Below are positions 47,157 to 57,901 of a DNA stretch of 64,000 nt, piece by piece. Position 1 is the stretch's first letter, and every line of letters starts with the position of its first letter. A program made the position numbers and the translations under genes. The notes beneath the pieces are model-generated. The model did not search any database and was not told where the DNA came from. It was given only the letters and a program-made list of their open reading frames with translations. The stretch lies in the NCBI GenBank assembly GCA_009731375.1, contig BJOX01000017.1, forward strand, positions 925,401 through 989,400, written 5' to 3'. The DNA comes from Paulinella micropora (lineage: Eukaryota > Cercozoa > Imbricatea > Euglyphida).

Positions 47157-50100
47157 TCATGCATGCATGCATACATACATACATACATACATACATATAC
47201 ATACATACGTACATACATACATACATACACGCATACATACATACATACATACATACATACATACAGGGCAGCAGCAAGTCGCCTGTGGTGTCGTCTCTGG
47301 AGGAACAACCGCTGCGGGCCAGGTATGTATGTATGTATGTAAGTAAGTATGTATGTATGTATGGATGGATGGATGGATGGATGGATGGATGGATGGATGG
47401 ATGTCGGATGTACTGGATGTACTGGATGTACTGTAAGTAATGTATGTACTGTAAGTAATGTTTGTACTGTAAGTAATGTGTGTACTGTAAGTAATGTGTG
47501 TACTGTAATGTGTGTACTGTAAGTAATGCGTGTACTGTCAGTGTGTACTGTCTGTGTGTCTGTCAGTGTGTACTGTCAGTGTGTACTGTCTGTGTGTACT
47601 GTCTGTGTGTACTGTCAGTGTGTATGTGTGTGTGTGTGTGTGTACTGTGTGTGTGTGTGTGTATGTGTGTGTACTGTGTGTGTACTGTGTGTGTACTGTG
47701 TGTGTGTGTGTGTACTGTGTGTGTGTGTGTGTGTGTGTAATGTGTGTACGCCATGCCATGCCATGGCATGTCATGCATGGTGTGTGGTGTGTGGTGTATG
47801 CCATGTATGTATGCCATGCCATGCCATGCCATGTCATGTTTTGTTGTGTGGTGTGTGGTGTGGTGTGGTGTGCTGTGGTGTGTGGTGTTGTGGTGTGTGG
47901 TGTGGTGTGGTGTGCTGTGGTGTGCTGTGGTGTGCTGTGGTGTGCTGTGGTGTGGTTTGGTGTTGTGTGGTGTGGTGTGGTGTGGTGTGGTGGTGGTGGT
48001 GTGGTGTCGTGGTGGTGGTGTGGTGGTGGTGGTGGTGGTGTGGTGGTGGCGGTGGTGTGGTGGTGGTGGTGTNNNNNNNNNNNNNNNNNNNNNNNNNNNN
48101 NNNNNNNNNNNNNNNNNNNNNNNNNNNNNNNNNNNNNNNNNNNNNNNNNNNNNNNNNNNNNNNNNNNNNNNNNNNNNNNNNNNNNNNNNNNNNNNNNNNN
48201 NNNNNNNNNNNNNNNNNNNNNNNNNNNNNNNNNNNNNNNNNNNNNNNNGTGTGGGGGGGGGGGGTGCATGTTTGTAGTATTTATGTATGTAGTATGTATG
48301 TATTACGTACGTTACGTCACGTTTCGTTACGCACGCTACGCTGCTACGTTACGTTACGTATGTGTGTATGTATGTATGTATGCATGTAGCTTCCCCCCGC
48401 CTGCCCTCGGCGCCGCTGGCACGGGCCTGCCTTCAGGTATGTAATCTAATGTAATCTAATGTAATCTTATGCAATCTTATGTAATGTAATGTAATGTATG
48501 TATGCATGCATGTATATATGTACATATGTATGTGTGCATACAGGGCTGCGTGGCACGGAGTCTGCCGAGCAGGTGCGCGGCCACGTGGTCGCGCTAGCCA
48601 CCGCACACAGGTATGTATGTATGTATGTATGTATGTATGTATGTATGTTATGTATGTTATGTATGTATGTATGTATGTATGTATGTTATGTTATGTTATG
48701 TTATGTTATGTAAATGTAAAATGTAAAATATAAAATGTAGTAAAATGTAGTAAATATGTAGTAAATGTGTAGTAAATGTGTAGTAAATGTGTAGTAAATG
48801 TGTAGTACATGTTGTAGTACATGTTGTAGTACATGTTGTAGTACATGTGGTGGTACATGTGGTGGTACATGTGGTGGTACATGTTGTGGAGATGTTGTGG
48901 TCATGTTGTGGTCATGTTGTGGTCATGTTTGTGGTCATGTTTGTGGTAATGTTTGCGGTAATGTTTGTGGTCATGTTTGTGGTCATGTTTGTGGGAATGC
49001 TTGTGGGAATGCTTGTGCGAATGCTTGTGCGAATGCTTGTGGGAATGCTTTGTGGTAATGTTTGTGGTAATGTTTTTGGTATGTAATGGTATGTGTCAAT
49101 GTAAATGTAAATGTAAATGTTAGTGTTAGTGTAAAGTGAGGTGTTGAGGTGTTAAGGTGTTAAAATGTTAAAATGTTTGAAGGGGTTAAAGGGATTAAAG
49201 GGATTGGTTAAAGGGTTAAAGGTTAGAGGGTTAAATGTCAATGTAAATGTAGTGTAGTGTAATGTAATGTAATGTAATGTAATGTAATCTAATCTAATCT
49301 AATGTATGTATCCATGCATGCATGCTTGCATGTATGTATGTATATGTATGTATGTATATGTATACATGTATATGTATGTATGTTATGTTATGTTATGTTA
49401 TGTTATGTTATGTTATGTATCGTAACGTAACGTAACCGTAACCGTAACCGTAACCGTAAACGTAACGTAAACGTAGGTACGGTACCTACGTACCTAAGGT
49501 ACCTACGGACTTACGTCGTACGTACGTATGGTATGTATGTATGGTATGTATGTATGGTATGTATGTATGTATGTATGTATGTATGTATGTATGTATATAT
49601 GTAGCGGCTCGCGCTTCGTGCAGCAGAAGCTGGACTCGGGCGACAGAGAGTTCTTCGAAGTGTTTTTCCAGGTATGGGACGATATGAGTTGTCAATGGTA
49701 TGTGTAGGTATGGGAAATGTGATGCGTTGACCAATTGGGTATGTGGGTATGGAACTTGTGATGGCTTGTCAAGGCTATGTATGTATAGGAAACTTGATGG
49801 GTTGTGAATTGTGCATGTAGGAGATGAAGCTGCACATCGCTGAGCTGATGGTGGACAACTTCGGCCACTTCGCGGTGGAGAAGCTGATTGCGCTGTGCGG
49901 TCCGGAGAAGAACCTGGAGCTGGTAGAGCGCGTGGCCCCGGACGCCGCACATGTGGTGTGCCACCGCCACGGCTCCTTCTGCATCCAAGCCTTGATCGGC
50001 AACATCTTTGTGTCCTCGCGAGGGGCCGCGCAGTATGAGGCGATTGTGCAGAAACAGATCGACACACTGGTCTTGGCTTTGGAGAGTCGATTTCTGCGGA

Positions 50101-51077
50101 TTGTCACAAATGCGTCGGGACACTTCGTGGTGATGCGGATGCTACAGAAGTTCAGCGCGGCCTCCATGAAGCGACTGGATGAAACCATCGCCAGCCACTG
50201 CTTGCACGTGTGCATGGACCACAACGGACTGCGCGTGGTCAAGGTGCTGCAATAGAAAACAATACAATACTATACTATACTAATACTATACTATGCTATA
50301 CTATACTATACTATACTATACTATACTATACTATACTATACTATACTATACTATACTATACTTTTCTAAACTATACTAAACTATACTAAACTATACTATA
50401 CTATACTATACTATACTATACTATACTATACTATACTATACTATACTATACTATACTATACTTTTCTAAGCTATACTATACTATACTATACTATACTATA
50501 CTATACTATACTATACTATACTATACTTTTCTAAACTATACTATACTATACTAGACTATACTATACTATACTTTTCTAAACTATACTATACTATACTATA
50601 CTATACTTTTCTAAACTATACTATACTATACTATACTATACTATACTATACTATACTATACTATACTGTACTAATACTAATACTAATACTAATACTGATA
50701 CTGATACTGATACTGATACTGATACCGATACACGATACACGATACACGAGACACGAGACACGAGACACGATACCCGATACCCGATACCCTGTACCCTGTA
50801 CCCTGTGTACTGTGACTACTACTACTGTGACTACCCTGTACCCTGTACCCTGTGTACTGTGACTACTACTGTGACTACTACTACTGTGACTACTACTACT
50901 GTGACTAGTACTACTGTGACTAGTACTACTGTGACTACCTGTACAGGTACAGGTACAGGTACAGGTGTAGGTGTAGGTATAGGTATAGGTATAGGTATAG
51001 GTATAGGATTATAGGAATAGAATAAGAATAGTAATAGTAATAGTAATAGTAATAGTAATAGTAATAGTAATAGTAGC

Positions 51078-51120
<43 letters not shown>

Positions 51121-54100
51121 ATAGTAGTAGTAACAGTAAGAGTTCAGTAGTATAGATTAGTCCAGTACAGTTATAGTTATAGTTATAGTTACAGTTATAG
51201 TTATAGTTATAGTTATAGTATAGTATAGCATAGAATAGCCATAGCCATAGCCATAGCCATAGCGATAATAGCTATAGCCATAGCTATAGCATTATAGCTA
51301 TAGCTATAGCTATTACAGCTATAGCTATAGCTATTATTAGCTATAGCTATAATAGCTATAGCTATAGCTAGCTATAGCTATAGCTATTACAGCTATAGCT
51401 ATAATAGCTATAGCTATAGCTATAATAGCTACAGCTAATAGCTATAGCTAATAGCTATGGCTTTAGCTATAGCTATTATAGCTATGGCTATAGCTATTAT
51501 AGCTCTAGCTATAAGCTCTAGCTGTAAGCTCTAGCTATAAGCTAAAGCCTATAATAGCTGGAGCTATAATGGCTAGAGCTAGAAGCTAGAAGCTAAAGCT
51601 AGAAGCGAAAGCTAGAAGCTAAAGCTAGAAGCTAAAGCTAGAAGCTAAAGCTAGAAGCTAAAGCTAGAAGCTAAAGCTAGAAGCTATAAGCTATAGCTAT
51701 ACTTGTAGCTATCTATAGCGATAAGCTATAAGCTATAAGCAACAAGCAACAAGCAACAAGCAATAGGGCAATAGGGCAAGAGGGCAAGAGGGCTACAAGG
51801 CAACAAGCCAGCAAGCCAGCAAGCCTCAGGTAACAGGTACCAGGTAACAGGTAACAGGTAACATAAAGTAATAGTAATAGTAATAGTAACACACAGTAAT
51901 AGTAACAGTAACAGTAACAGTAACAGTAGTAGTAACAGTAGTAGTAGTAACAGTAGTAGTAGTAACAGTAGTAGTAACAGTAGGAGTAGTAACAGTAGGA
52001 GTAGTAACAGTAGGAGTAGTAACAGTAGGAGTAATAACAGTAGGAGTAATAACAGTAGGAGTAGTAACAGTAGGAGTAGTAACAGTAGGAGTAGTAACAG
52101 TAGTAGGAGTAACAGTAGTAGTAGTAACAGTAGTAGTAGTAACAGCAGTAGTAGTAACAGCAGTAGTAGTAACAATAGTAGTAGTCACAGCAGTAGTAGT
52201 CACAGCAGTAGTAGTCACAGCAGTAGTAGTCACAGCAGTAGTAGTCAGTATCACAGTAGTACTAGTCACAGTAGTACTAGTCACAGTAGTACTAGTCACA
52301 GTAGTACTAGTCACAGTAGTACTAGTCACAGTAGTACTAGTCACAGTAGTAGTAGTCACAGTAGTACTAGTCACAGTAGTACTAGTCACAGTAGTAGTAG
52401 TCACAGTAGTAGTAGTCACAGTAGTAGTCACAGTACACAGGGTACAGGGTACAGGGTAGTCACAGTAGTAGTAGTCACAGTACACAGGGTACAGGGTACA
52501 GGGTATCGGGTATCGGGTATCGTGTCTCGTGTATCGTGTATCGTGTATCGTGTATCGTGTATCGGTATCAGTATCAGTATCAGTATCAGTATTAGTATTA
52601 GTATTAGTATTAGTATTAGTATAGTATAGTATAGTATAGTATAGTATAGTATAGTATAGTATAGTATAGTTTAGAAAAGTATAGTATAGTATAGTATAGT
52701 TTAGAAAAGTATAGTATAGTATAGTCTAGTATAGTATAGTATAGTATAGTATAGTATAGTTTAGAAAAGTATAGTATAGTATAGTATAGTATAGTATAGT
52801 ATAGTATAGCTTAGAAAAGTATAGTATAGTATAGTATAGTATAGTATAGTATAGTATAGTATAGTATAGTATAGTTACGATACACGATACACGAGACACG
52901 AGACACGAGACACGATACCCGATACCCGATACCCTGTACCCTGTACCCTGTGTACTGTGACTACTACTACTGTGACTACCCTGTACCCTGTACCCTGTGT
53001 ACTGTGACTACTACTGTGACTACTACTAGTACTGTGACTGTGACTATAACTATAACTATATCTATACTATAACTGTAACTGTAAGTATAGCTATAGCTAT
53101 AGTTATTAGCTATTAACTATTAATTATTAACTATTAACTCTTAAATTAACTAATAACTAATAATTAATACCTATACCTTATACTAAATACTGATACTAAT
53201 ACTAATACTAGTACTAATACTAATACTAATACCAATACTAATTCTGATACTATATTAATACTAATACTAATGCTAATACTAATGCTAATACTAATACTAA
53301 TACTAATGCTAATACTAATACTAATACTAATGCTAATGCTAATGCTAATACTAATACTAATACTAATACTAATACTAATACTATACTATACTATACTATA
53401 CTATACTATACCATACTATACTATACTATTACTATTACTGTTGCTCTTGCTCTTGCTCTTGCTCTTGCTATTGCTATTGCTATTGCTATTGCTAATGCTG
53501 TTGCTGTTGCTGTTGCTGTTGCTTTTACTAGCACTAGCACTAGCACTAGTAGTAGTAGTACTAGTAGTACTAGTGCTAGTAGTACTAGTACTAGTAGTAC
53601 TAGTACTAGTACTAGTAGTACTAGTACTAGTACTAGTACTAGTAGTACTAGTAGTACTAGTACTAGCAGTACTAGTACTAGTACACGTACACGTACACGT
53701 ACACGTACTCCGTACTACGTACTCCGTACTACATACTACGTACTGGTACTGGTACTGGTACTGGTACGGGTACGGGTACGGATACGGGTACGGGTACTGG
53801 TGCTGGTACTGGTGCTGGTACTGGTGCTGGTACTGGTACTGGTGCTGGTGCTGTTGCTGGTGCTGGTGCTGATACTAATACTAATACTAATACTAATACT
53901 AATACTAATACTTTACTTTACTTTACTTTCTAGGTCAGGCCTATGAGAAAATGCACTTTCTTATGGGGAAATTGCTTCGAGAAACGATTAATTCTCTGCA
54001 TATCTATTTTTGGTGCAGATTTTGTTTTTGTTTGTGGGTTTTGCCGCAACATGCATTGAAATCCCACGAAAATCTTCCGGCCGAGAAAAAAATCACGTGA

Positions 54101-54597
54101 AATTACAATTGTGCTCAATTGTCAAAACATTGTGAAAGACATTTCCGTTGGGCCTGACCCAGAAAATTACATCTTCGCCTCGCCCGGGAAACTCGCTGAA
54201 ATTCTCACGCTCGCTGTTCCGGCTTGCCTAAAGGCTCGCTCGGCCCAGCTCGCTGTGAGAAAAGCTCATTTCCCAGCACGCAGACGATACAATGTAATTC
54301 AATACAATACAATACAATACAATACTATTATACAATAGGTGCTGTTGGCCACGCGCCAAGTGGACGAGATCCTGCCCGTGATCCAAACGATCTCGGAGAG
54401 CACCCTGCCGCTGGTGGAGGACGAGTACGGTAACTATGTAATCCAATCTGTACTCGATATCTGCTCTTCTGGTCGCGGCGGCTGGAAGCTGAACCAAGTG
54501 GCCGACAACATCAAGTCGAAAATGGTTGGTCGTTTCATGGAGCTGTCCAAGCAAAAGTTCTCCAGGTGCGCTGAATGTATGTTATAATGCTATCTTC

Positions 54598-54649
<52 letters not shown>

Positions 54650-54889
54650 GGGNNNNNNNNNNNNNNNNNNNNNNNNNNNNNNNNNNNNNNNNNNNNNNNN
54701 NNNNNNNNNNNNNNNNNNNNNNNNNNNNNNNNNNNNNNNNTTTTTTTTTTTTTAATCCTGTCCTTGTGCTGGTGTCGTGCGCTTGGTCTGGCGTGCAGCA
54801 ACGTGGTGGAGATGTGTCTGAAGCAATCGGACGAGCACTGGCGCAACACCATCACGCAGGAGCTCATCAAGCAACCAGGAGTCTCCAGG

Positions 54890-54924
<35 letters not shown>

Positions 54925-55067
54925 ATCTATCTATCTATCTACCTACCTACCTATCTATCTACCTATCTATCTGATAGATAGATAGATAGGTACATAGGTA
55001 GGTAAGGTAGGTAAGGTAGGTAGGTAGGTAGGTAGGTAGATAGACAGATAAATAGATAAATAGATAA

Positions 55068-55125
<58 letters not shown>

Positions 55126-55247
55126 GTCTGTATGTCTGTGTGTCAGGCTGCTGCGCGACCGCTTCGGCAACTACGTGTTGCAGACAGCTATCTCTCTAGC
55201 GGCACCAAGTCGCGTCCACGAAATCGCACAAAACATCTCGTAAGTGA

Positions 55248-55301
<54 letters not shown>

Positions 55302-55376
55302 CAGAGACAGAGAGGAGAGGAGATGAGATGAGATGAGATGAGAAGAGATGAGAAGAGAAGAGGGGAGAGAGGAGAG

Positions 55377-55412
<36 letters not shown>

Positions 55413-56238
55413 AATAACTTTACTCCTGTAGTAAGTATTTCGTTTCACAAAGTCGCACAAAACATCTTACAAACCTACTCCTGTACCGACCATGCTCTTT
55501 CTCATGTGTCGCCTGTTTGGCATGTGCAGTCCCCACCTGGTGACTCTGCGCGAGAACATTCGGCAGAAGTGGAAGAAGATTTTGAAACGTGCCCTACAAC
55601 GTGCGACGAGGCTGGACGGGGCGGCTGTGTCGTTTGAGATGCTGGGCGGTCAGGACGAGACGCGCTCCTGGGGTGCCGGCGGCATTGGCGGTGGTGGCGC
55701 TGGCGGTAGCGGAGTGAGCGTAAGTGGCAACAGTCCCAGTGTCGGCAGCGTGTCCTACAATAAGCAGGGGACGAACGAGAGTGTGGCCAGAGACCGTCGC
55801 AAGCAGCTTGGGGACGGGCGCGGTCTGGGCGGCATGGGGCAGCACACCAGCATGACGAGCGGCATGGGGCCGCGTGGCGGTGACGGCTTGCCTCGTGGCG
55901 GGGGCAGCAGCGCGGACGGCATGGTCGGGGTCATAGGCGGCGGCGCGGGTGCGCGCGGGGTGGGTGCTGGCCTGGGCAGGGGCGGGGGCGTGGGCCTGGG
56001 TCCCAGTATGGGCGGCGTGGGCAGAGCTGTCGGCGGAATGGATGGCGGCGCCGCCAGCTATGGCGGCCTGGTTCAAACCGGTGCTGGTGGACTCATGGTC
56101 AACAAAGACTTAATGAATACTGGTGGAGGACATTCGAATCTAGACCCGCGACACCCCCCTCACCACGGGTTTGTTGCCCACCCAGCTCAGAATGTAGCAA
56201 ACGGCAGGGCTCGAAGCGAATACGATGACTACTTTTAG
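37797..56238 (+). CDS. eIF4E-like / PUF (Pumilio) fusion protein, 20 exons, about 1730 aa
   Basis: Exons: 37797-38512, 39812-40108, 40194-41097, 41167-41210, 41688-42176, 42379-42556, 42714-42774, 43133-43191, 43878-44047, 44781-45178, 46570-46667, 47267-47322, 48390-48436, 48544-48610, 49605-49671, 49821-50243, 54339-54565, 54799-54888, 55147-55239 and 55530-56238. All 19 junctions are GT-AG and in phase, giving 5193 nt including the stop. N to C: eIF4E-like (aa 1-145), basic tail, unknown conserved-looking middle, Ser/Asp-rich linker with an RLGQD repeat, eight PUF repeats (about aa 1190-1500), Gly-rich tail. The chosen start is the first in-frame ATG before the domain; an upstream exon is possible. 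PUF proteins bind mRNA 3' UTRs and repress or localise them; 4E proteins bind caps. The joining of exons 1-3 to the rest rests on phase alone. Alternatively the eIF4E-like frame ends at TAA 38529-38531 as a separate gene. Confidence 0.6.
38513..39811 (+). repeat. CT microsatellite intron 1 of the eIF4E-PUF gene
   Basis: CT with CTC, TTT and CACA variants (38548-39325) and a 10-N gap at 38728-38737, then poly-A and ATAA-rich DNA to the acceptor TTGTTAG. The donor is GGCAG/GTCTG. Confidence 0.7.
40194..42556 (+). other. Unrecognised middle region, exons 3-6
   Basis: Exon 3 reads [19 protein letters not shown], then [15 protein letters not shown] and [16 protein letters not shown]. Exons 4-5 read [33 protein letters not shown] and [17 protein letters not shown], with an acidic EALEEESSD. 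The composition is that of a folded region followed by linkers. No family was recognised. Part of exon 3 near 40700-41070 is poorly ordered and could hide a small intron. Confidence 0.5.
41098..41687 (+). repeat. CATA, TATC, TACC and TC repeats in introns 3-4
   Basis: Intron 41098-41166 is AC and CATA repeat. Intron 41211-41687 is TATC/TACC then TC, beginning immediately at the donor GTATC and ending CTCTGCAG. Confidence 0.9.
42177..43877 (+). repeat. TG, ATTAC, ATATCT and CTGTAT repeats in introns 5-8
   Basis: Intron 42177-42378 ends with a TG run. Intron 42557-42713 has TACAT pentamers. Intron 42775-43132 is ATATCT and TATC. Intron 43192-43877 is CTGTAT/TCTCTGTA, then ATATCT. Confidence 0.9.
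43878..44047 (+). other. Exon 9 encoding an RLGQD-type peptide repeat
   Basis: After GAYPTGQSG the exon encodes about eight units of (D/N)RLGQD or a close variant (DNRLGQD, DRLGQD, DNRLSQD, DKRLGQD). It is encoded by a CAGGACAGACTGGGC-type minisatellite, itself flanked by microsatellite introns. Confidence 0.8.
44048..44780 (+). repeat. TATC/TACC/CT microsatellite intron 9
   Basis: TATC, TACC and CT arrays fill the intron from the donor (GTTGACTTCC) to the acceptor CTATCTAG. Confidence 0.95.
45179..46569 (+). repeat. Intron 10: AATGT, GTAACGTTAC and ATGT/TATC arrays
   Basis: AATGT (45184-45240), then GTAACGTTAC palindromic decamers spaced by TTTACC or TTGACC (about 45285-45660), TTATG, ATGT with TATC, ACGT, and TTATTG to the acceptor ATGTTAG. 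Confidence 0.9.
46668..47266 (+). repeat. CATA intron 11 containing a duplicated exon fragment
   Basis: CATA arrays with an internal piece (47028-47075) that repeats the last part of exon 11 (SDSSSQSFP) together with the following donor, but is 2 nt shorter. Confidence 0.85.
47323..48389 (+). repeat. Intron 12: ATGG, TGTACTG, TG, TGGTG arrays and N gap
   Basis: ATGT, ATGG, TACTGTAAGTAATG units, TG, CCATG, GTGTGGT and GTG arrays, then an N gap (48073-48248) and a G run. The acceptor is GCATGTAG at 48389. Confidence 0.9.
48437..49604 (+). repeat. Introns 13-14: short-period and 12-13-bp arrays
   Basis: Intron 13 (48437-48543) has TAATC and ATGT. Intron 14 (48611-49604) has ATGT, TTATG, then units like GTAGTACATGTT and TGTGGTCATGTT (48780-49080), GGTTAAAG, GTAATG and GTAACC. 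Confidence 0.85.
50244..54338 (+). repeat. Intron 16: giant inverted repeat and pentamer/hexamer arrays
   Basis: CTATA pentamers, GATAC, TACCCTG and GTGACTACTACTACT units form a left arm (about 50256-50945). Its reverse complement returns at about 52250-52876, and a direct partial copy follows at about 52877-53045. Between them are TATAGC, AGTAGTAAC and CTAGAAG arrays. 53100-53930 holds TAC, GCT and GTACTG arrays. 53932-54295 is unique DNA of unknown origin. The donor is AAG/GTGCTG and the acceptor ACAATAG. Confidence 0.85.
54566..54798 (+). other. Intron 17 with T run and gap
   Basis: A T run of about 48 nt followed by an 88-N gap (54653-54740) and a second T run, then the acceptor GCGTGCAG. 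Confidence 0.9.
54889..55529 (+). repeat. Introns 18-19: TATC/TAGA inverted arrays and GA/GAGAT repeats
   Basis: Intron 18 (54889-55146) is TATC followed by TAGG/TAGA, the inverted complement, meeting at 54970 (ATCTGATAGAT). Intron 19 (55240-55529) is TG, GA and GATGA repeat. Confidence 0.9.
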
Positions 56239-56572
56239 ATATGATATAGACAGGCAGAATATTGTGACGTGATAATCAGAATCAGAAACCAGAGTGTCCA
56301 AATTTTTAGGGTAGTTTCTTGTAGGTTAGAAATGAAGAGTGTCACATGTGTTTTGTTTGGGTTTTCTTTTTCAATTGTCTTTGGAATTTCGTGTCACATC
56401 CCTCAACGTGCCTATGTATTTCATAGCGAGATTTGCTTGTGCTTATGTCTGTAATGGTTATGCCTGTAATTGTTATGTCTGTCTCTTGAACTCTGATTGT
56501 CTTTTCAAATGTCGGAGGGTCACAAGGTAATTAAGTGGTTGTCCCCTTTTAACGTTTCCTCGCCTGATGTAA
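56239..56572. other. 3' flank of the eIF4E-PUF gene
   Basis: T-rich and moderately AT-rich unique DNA, with repeated TTATGCCTGTAA / TTATGTCTG words near 56440-56480. No AATAAA signal was seen in it. Confidence 0.4.
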
Positions 56573-56983
56573 ATGGCTTCCGGAGGCGCGTTTGATGTTT
56601 ATGCTTTCCAGACGCAACTTGTCGGAATCGTGTATCATAATTTAGCTGTCAAACAAAAAGATTCTCTTCAAAGAAGAAATATATATGACTGCATATCTTC
56701 ATTGTTGCATGATCACCCCGTTTCTAACTTATCTTTCTCACTCAATACTTTAGATATGATGGTTCTGAAGGAATGGCTTGAAAGCTCAGGACATAAAGTT
56801 TTCACATTTTGTGATATTTCGAGTATGGTTGTGAGACATTTACTTGAAAGTGGGCGTTGGTGCGATTTGAATGTCCTTGATAAGCGAGAGAGAGAGAGAG
56901 AGAGAGGGTGGAGGGTTGTGAAATACTCACTTTATATACTACTGAATATGATTACTTACTTCGTAATTAATAGCGACATTTAG
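56573..56983 (+). CDS. Hypothetical protein (5' exon or short gene)
   Basis: An ATG opens MASGGAFDVYAFQTQLVGIV and continues about 100 residues with balanced composition (NIYDCISSLLHDHPVSNL, MVLKEWLESSGHKVFTF). It then runs into a GAGAGA repeat (RERERER) and 35 more residues to TAG. The repeat may mark an unrecognised intron border. No family was recognised. Confidence 0.45.
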   Translation: MASGGAFDVYAFQTQLVGIVYHNLAVKQKDSLQRRNIYDCISSLLHDHPVSNLSFSLNTLDMMVLKEWLESSGHKVFTFCDISSMVVRHLLESGRWCDLNVLDKRERERERGWRVVKYSLYILLNMITYFVINSDI

Positions 56984-57475
56984 ATGAGCAGAATTATGCT
57001 TAATGAATAGGATTTTGAGCTACCAAAGATCGTAGTTACAGGCTTGCCATTTACCAAGGTCTGGAACAGAATTTTTACTTTTTGAACATATCCTGATCAC
57101 TAACCATAATTCTGCCCTACTGCATTTAATATACATTACCAACAGTTGGTAATATATATCTGAATTTTGCCATGCTTTGAGTAATATATTAATTAATACT
57201 TGCTAGGTTTTTTGCTTCTACTCAATTATCTATATATTTATCAATAAGTTAGTATATTATGGATGATGATTATTAAATAAGTAGTCCTTACTTAGAGTGT
57301 ATTATTCACTTAACGTTAAGAATTAATATTAATACCATTCCTATATCTTAATACCAGTAGTATTAGTAAGCTTAATACTAAATATTAATATTAATTATTA
57401 ACTTTATCATAGTAATGTAGGCGCAGATATTAATGTTAATAGGTAAATATGTGCTACTTTAATATACCCCTGTCA
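56984..57475. other. AT-rich non-coding region
   Basis: Rich in TTAATA, ATTAATATTAAT and similar words, with no open frame of note. It could be an intron or intergenic. Confidence 0.6.
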
Positions 57476-57901
57476 GTCCAGACACTGGCAATAAGAGGCA
57501 GCCTGACGGTTAATATGAATAACCCTCATAACAGGGTAACGATAATATTACTAGAAGTGGCCGTTACACTACTTAGGCCGGAATATATTATCGTTAGGCC
57601 GTACAACGGGAATTCGCTGGTGTTTGCCTTGGTTGTTTTTGGCTCCGCTAGTCTCCCACATTTTCCCACCCGATGATCTTTGATCCTACTTATTTGTAAT
57701 AATATAAGCACAGAAGATTGGGTTGTTAGCGGAGTGGATAATGAATTATTAATAGTTGTATTAAAGAAGACTCCCGAGGCATCAATAAATATAGTCTTTT
57801 ATACCAGAACCTGCAAAAGTGGAGTCCCATACATGTTTTCTTTTACGCCGCAACATGATTCGACCAGTACACTGCCCCTTTTCTTTGCCACGTATAATTA
57901 A
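57476..57901 (+). CDS. Possible two-part coding remnant, unknown
   Basis: After a CAG at 57474-57476 one frame reads LTVNMNNPHNRVTIILLEVA, then YIIVRPYNGNSLVFALVVF, and stops at 57674-57676. A second frame from about 57690 reads NISTEDWVVSGVDNELLIVV, then INIVFYTRTCKSGVPYM, and stops at 57899-57901. Beta-rich composition in both suggests one broken or spliced gene. No family was recognised. Confidence 0.3.

Larger units (their letters stand above)
48544..55605 (+). other. PUF RNA-binding domain, eight repeats
   Basis: Repeat helices: 1 GSRFVQQKL, 2 [10 protein letters not shown], 3 [10 protein letters not shown], 4 [11 protein letters not shown], 5 [10 protein letters not shown], 6 [10 protein letters not shown], 7 [11 protein letters not shown], 8 [11 protein letters not shown]. 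Repeats 6, 7 and 8 have the canonical base-reading sets NYxxQ, SNxxE and NYxxQ, which in known PUF proteins read U, G and U of the UGU core. Repeat 1 SRxxQ reads A. Repeats 2 to 5 are atypical. Exons 49821-50243 and 54339-54565 hold repeats 2-5 and 6; intron 17 splits repeat 7 between Ser and Asn. Confidence 0.9.

Noticed and set aside
51726-52485. Poly-Leu and Thr-Thr-Val frames
   Set aside because: Translations of AGTAGTAAC and AGTAGTCAC arrays in the inverted-repeat intron.
53932-54338. Extra exon in intron 16 of the PUF gene
   Set aside because: Unique and partly open, but including it would add residues between PUF repeats 5 and 6, and the direct join 50243/54339 is in phase with a normal repeat.
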